The notes under the pieces were generated by a model. That model was not told the DNA's origin and ran no database searches. It worked only from the letters and a program-made list of their open reading frames with translations. From contig NZ_JAELUG010000017.1 of NCBI RefSeq assembly GCF_016429255.1, forward strand, positions 1-64,000: DNA of 64,000 bases, given 5' to 3'. The stretch is from Rhizobium sp. ASV8. GTDB taxonomy: Bacteria; Pseudomonadota; Alphaproteobacteria; Rhizobiales; Rhizobiaceae. Below, one piece after another: positions 61,896 through 64,000 of this stretch; positions within the stretch are counted from its first letter, which is position 1; each line of letters begins with the position of its first letter. The translations under genes were made by a program, and so were the position numbers.

Positions 61896-62909
61896 TCAGG
61901 CGGCGTGGAAAAGCTGAAGCACGGTGTTAAAGCTGGCATTGGCGATCGACAGGGACTGCAGCCCGAGTTGCTGCTGCGCCTGCAGCGCCAAGACCCTGCT
62001 CGATTGCTGCTCCATGTCCGCGTCCACGAGTTTGCCCACGCCGCTTGTCAGGGAATCGTTCAGATTCTTGGCGAATTCGGTCTGCAGACCAATGCGGGAT
62101 TCGAGCGAACCGAATGCCGATCCGATCGTATTGAGCTGCTGCAACATCCCGGTCACCGTGTTGACCATGTCCGTAATCGCCCCGCGTGACGTATTCGCAT
62201 CAAGGGAGATTTCAGCCTGGCCGCCGGTGCTGCCATTCTTGCTGCTGATCAAGACGTAGTTTTTGGCTGAGCCGGCCGCTGTCGAAAAGGCGGTCGACGT
62301 CAGCACGCCATACCCGCCCGAACCGCTCGATTGATCGTCGATCAGATATCGCGCATCCGCCGGAACGATGGGGCCGCCGGTCGAGGTCACGCCCTCGTAG
62401 TTCAGCATGCCGATCGAGACGCTTCCGTTGGTGTTGCGGATAAAGGACCCTGGAATCTGATGTGGTTTCGTCGGATCCGTACCGTCCTGCAACACTGTCC
62501 AGTTGACGCCGTTGAAAGTCGCGGATTCCCCAATGCTGCGCAGTTGCTGCTTGAGCTGGGTAATCTCATCGTTGAGCTTCGTCTTGTCGACACTCGTCTC
62601 ATACGCACTGACAAGCTTCGTGCGGATCTGCGTCACGACATCGATTGCATTCTCGACACCGGTGGAGGCTGTGTTGACCGTGGAGGCAGCAAGGCCAAGC
62701 GCATCCTGCACCGACGATATTGCGCCGACGTCGGTACGCGTCAAAGCCGAAATTCTCCAATAGGTGGCGTTATCCTTGACCGTCTGCACCCGCAGCCCGG
62801 ACGACATCTGCCGCTCCGCATTGGCCAGTTTGGTCTGGGTGTCCCTCAGCACTTCGAGCGCTGTATTCATAGAGGGAGTGACCCTGATGAAGGTCGAAAA
62901 AATACTCAC
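61896..62909 (-). CDS. Flagellin, lone gene
   Basis: A 337-residue flagellin. N-terminal D0/D1 regions are ALEVLRDTQTKLANAERQMSSGLRVQTVKDNATYWRIS (split, about 17-55) and SSVQDALGLAASTVNTASTGVENA; the C-terminal D1/D0 is QLNTIGSAFGSLESRIGLQTEFAKNLNDSL (split) and VLALQAQQQLGLQSLSIANASFNTVLQLF. The length fits rhizobial flagellins. A GTG at 62909 is chosen because the sequence after it, SIFSTFIRV, aligns with the usual SI.TN start. An ATG (Met14 by this numbering) lacks a ribosome site. No other flagellar gene is nearby, unlike the large rhizobial flagellar cluster. Confidence 0.88.
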   Translation of the reverse strand: MSIFSTFIRVTPSMNTALEVLRDTQTKLANAERQMSSGLRVQTVKDNATYWRISALTRTDVGAISSVQDALGLAASTVNTASTGVENAIDVVTQIRTKLVSAYETSVDKTKLNDEITQLKQQLRSIGESATFNGVNWTVLQDGTDPTKPHQIPGSFIRNTNGSVSIGMLNYEGVTSTGGPIVPADARYLIDDQSSGSGGYGVLTSTAFSTAAGSAKNYVLISSKNGSTGGQAEISLDANTSRGAITDMVNTVTGMLQQLNTIGSAFGSLESRIGLQTEFAKNLNDSLTSGVGKLVDADMEQQSSRVLALQAQQQLGLQSLSIANASFNTVLQLFHAA

Positions 62910-63157
62910 GGCACACAAACTCCGGACGCAACAATACGCAACAAATACAAGGAGACATTGGAACCTTGCCGCGGGCACTCATGCACACGGGCCGATCGTG
63001 TCGGCGAAGGAGAAGCCCGGCAAAAACAACACCTGGGCTCCAGCGGTTACATGCCGCTATGATTAGCAAACACGCTTAATAAAACGCTAAGCCAAACGCA
63101 TAATTTACCATAAACAAGCGAGAAATTTGCCGCGACCTCAACTCAACCGTGCTGGCC

Positions 63158-64000
63158 TCACTCCGCCGCGCGGAGGTTGGCCAGCTTCGTGCGCAGCGCC
63201 GCATCCGACATTTCCTCGTGCAGGCGCTGCTCCTCATGTGTCTGCGGCTTCGCGAAGCGCGCGATGAGAAGGTAGGCGACGGGCGTGATGTAAAGCGTGA
63301 CCAGGGTTGCAAAACCAAGACCACCGACGATCACCCAGCCGAGCGCGATGCGGGCCTCGGCACCCGCTCCCTCGGCAAAAACGAGGGGGACGCCGCCGAG
63401 AATCGTCGCAATCATCGTCATCATGACCGGACGCAGGCGCAGAGCGCACGCCTTTTCGATCGCCTCGCGCACGCCCTCGCCTTTGTCGCGCAGCTGATTG
63501 GCAAACTCGACGATCAGGATGCCGTTCTTCGCCATGACGCCGACCAGCAGCACGAGACCGATCTGGCTGTAGATATTCAGGCTCGAACCGGTGATGACGA
63601 GCGCAAAGACGGCGCAGGCGAGGCCGAGCGGCACGGTAGACATGATGATCAACGACGACAGCACGCTTTCGAACTGCGCGGCAAGGACCAGAAAGATGAT
63701 GACAATGGCGAAGCCGAAGGTAAGCGCCATACCACTGGAGTTTTCCTCCAGCGTGGCGGCTTCGGCAAGCGGCATCAGTCGTGCCCCGGGCGGCAACAGA
63801 GGCGTGGCAATCCTGGTCACCTCCTCCACGGCCTGCCCGAGCGACATATCGTTCTTCAGGCCGGCGGTGATGGCGACGGACGCCAGCTGCTGCTCGCGGG
63901 TCAGCTGCGGCGCAACGGCATTTTCCTTCAGCGATGCGATGACAGACATCGGGACGATCTTGCCGTCGCCGGTTTTCAGAAAGACGTTTTCGAGATCGGT
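63158..64000 (-). CDS. RND-family efflux pump inner-membrane subunit, C-terminal part
   Basis: The last 281 residues of an AcrB-type RND transporter; the 5' part lies beyond the window edge. The frame stays open to base 64000 with TDLENVFLKTGDGKIVPMSVIAS before the first internal Met. Several membrane helices are visible (LTFGFAIVIIFLVLAAQFES, SQIGLVLLVGVMAKNGILIVEFANQLR, MTMIATILGGVPLVFAEGAG), typical of helices 8-12, including the conserved GVMAKNGILIVEF. Such pumps export toxic compounds using the proton gradient, with a periplasmic adaptor and outer-membrane channel that are not visible here. Confidence 0.93.
   Translation of the reverse strand, partial: TDLENVFLKTGDGKIVPMSVIASLKENAVAPQLTREQQLASVAITAGLKNDMSLGQAVEEVTRIATPLLPPGARLMPLAEAATLEENSSGMALTFGFAIVIIFLVLAAQFESVLSSLIIMSTVPLGLACAVFALVITGSSLNIYSQIGLVLLVGVMAKNGILIVEFANQLRDKGEGVREAIEKACALRLRPVMMTMIATILGGVPLVFAEGAGAEARIALGWVIVGGLGFATLVTLYITPVAYLLIARFAKPQTHEEQRLHEEMSDAALRTKLANLRAAE

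Overview
The window is an ordinary stretch of alphaproteobacterial chromosome, most probably from Rhizobium or a close relative in the Rhizobiaceae. This rests on a circularly permuted two-piece tmRNA with the alphaproteobacterial tag ANDNYAEARLAA, the thyA / folA / hflK / hflC / degP neighbourhood, an SspB-alpha / DUF4169 / ribbon-helix-helix cluster beside ssrA, short two-palindrome intergenic repeats of the rhizobial RIME type, and the overall protein similarity. I see no insertion sequence, prophage, CRISPR array, rRNA operon or replication origin.

Layout. 0-2.1 kb: a very small membrane protein, an AadA-type nucleotidyltransferase, an AT-rich empty stretch and tRNA-Lys(CTT). 2.2-9.9 kb: seven minus-strand genes in a row: an iron/phosphonate-type ABC importer (binding protein, fused permease, ATPase), a 2-oxoglutarate/Fe(II) oxygenase, an endonuclease/exonuclease/phosphatase-fold enzyme, a Nudix protein and a PhzF-family isomerase. 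10-17.8 kb: aldo/keto reductase, PLP aminotransferase, methyltransferase, ilvC behind a TetR gene, a secreted hypothetical protein, and an AraC regulator facing a zinc alcohol dehydrogenase. 17.8-28.4 kb: NDH-2, an Lrp/racemase divergent pair, a MarR-GNAT fusion, another GNAT, a TetR/MFS pair, a flavin monooxygenase, a QorR/QorB-like pair, a GFA-family protein and pdxJ. 28.5-36 kb: a RecD-like helicase, an ECF sigma / anti-sigma operon, a cobalt-type nitrile hydratase operon with a LysE exporter, an aldo/keto reductase and a KpsC-like capsule enzyme. 36-43.8 kb: ilvB-ilvN with a leader-peptide attenuator, a HerA-like ATPase, miaA facing serB, and two tandem GNATs. 43.8-52 kb: degP, hflC, hflK, folA, a dehydrogenase, an XRE-cupin regulator facing a PAT-like acetyltransferase, and thyA. 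52-64 kb: ssrA, sspB, DUF4169, RHH, a giant AsmA protein, a D-lactate dehydrogenase, AraC/DUF2000, an OmpA lipoprotein, a lone flagellin and the C-terminal part of an RND pump cut by the window edge.

How genes work together. Branched-chain amino acid synthesis is split over two loci: ilvBN carries a leader peptide containing IILIVV followed by an intrinsic terminator, and ilvC lies 44 bp behind a TetR gene that has a perfect 16-bp palindrome in its promoter. Protein quality control is also concentrated here: DegP, the FtsH-modulating HflKC pair, the tmRNA tagging system and the ClpXP adaptor SspB. The observation I would follow first is that the DUF4169 protein directly downstream of sspB starts with a near copy of the C-terminal tail of SspB (FRKKQ motif), which suggests a second ClpX-binding partner linked to tmRNA.
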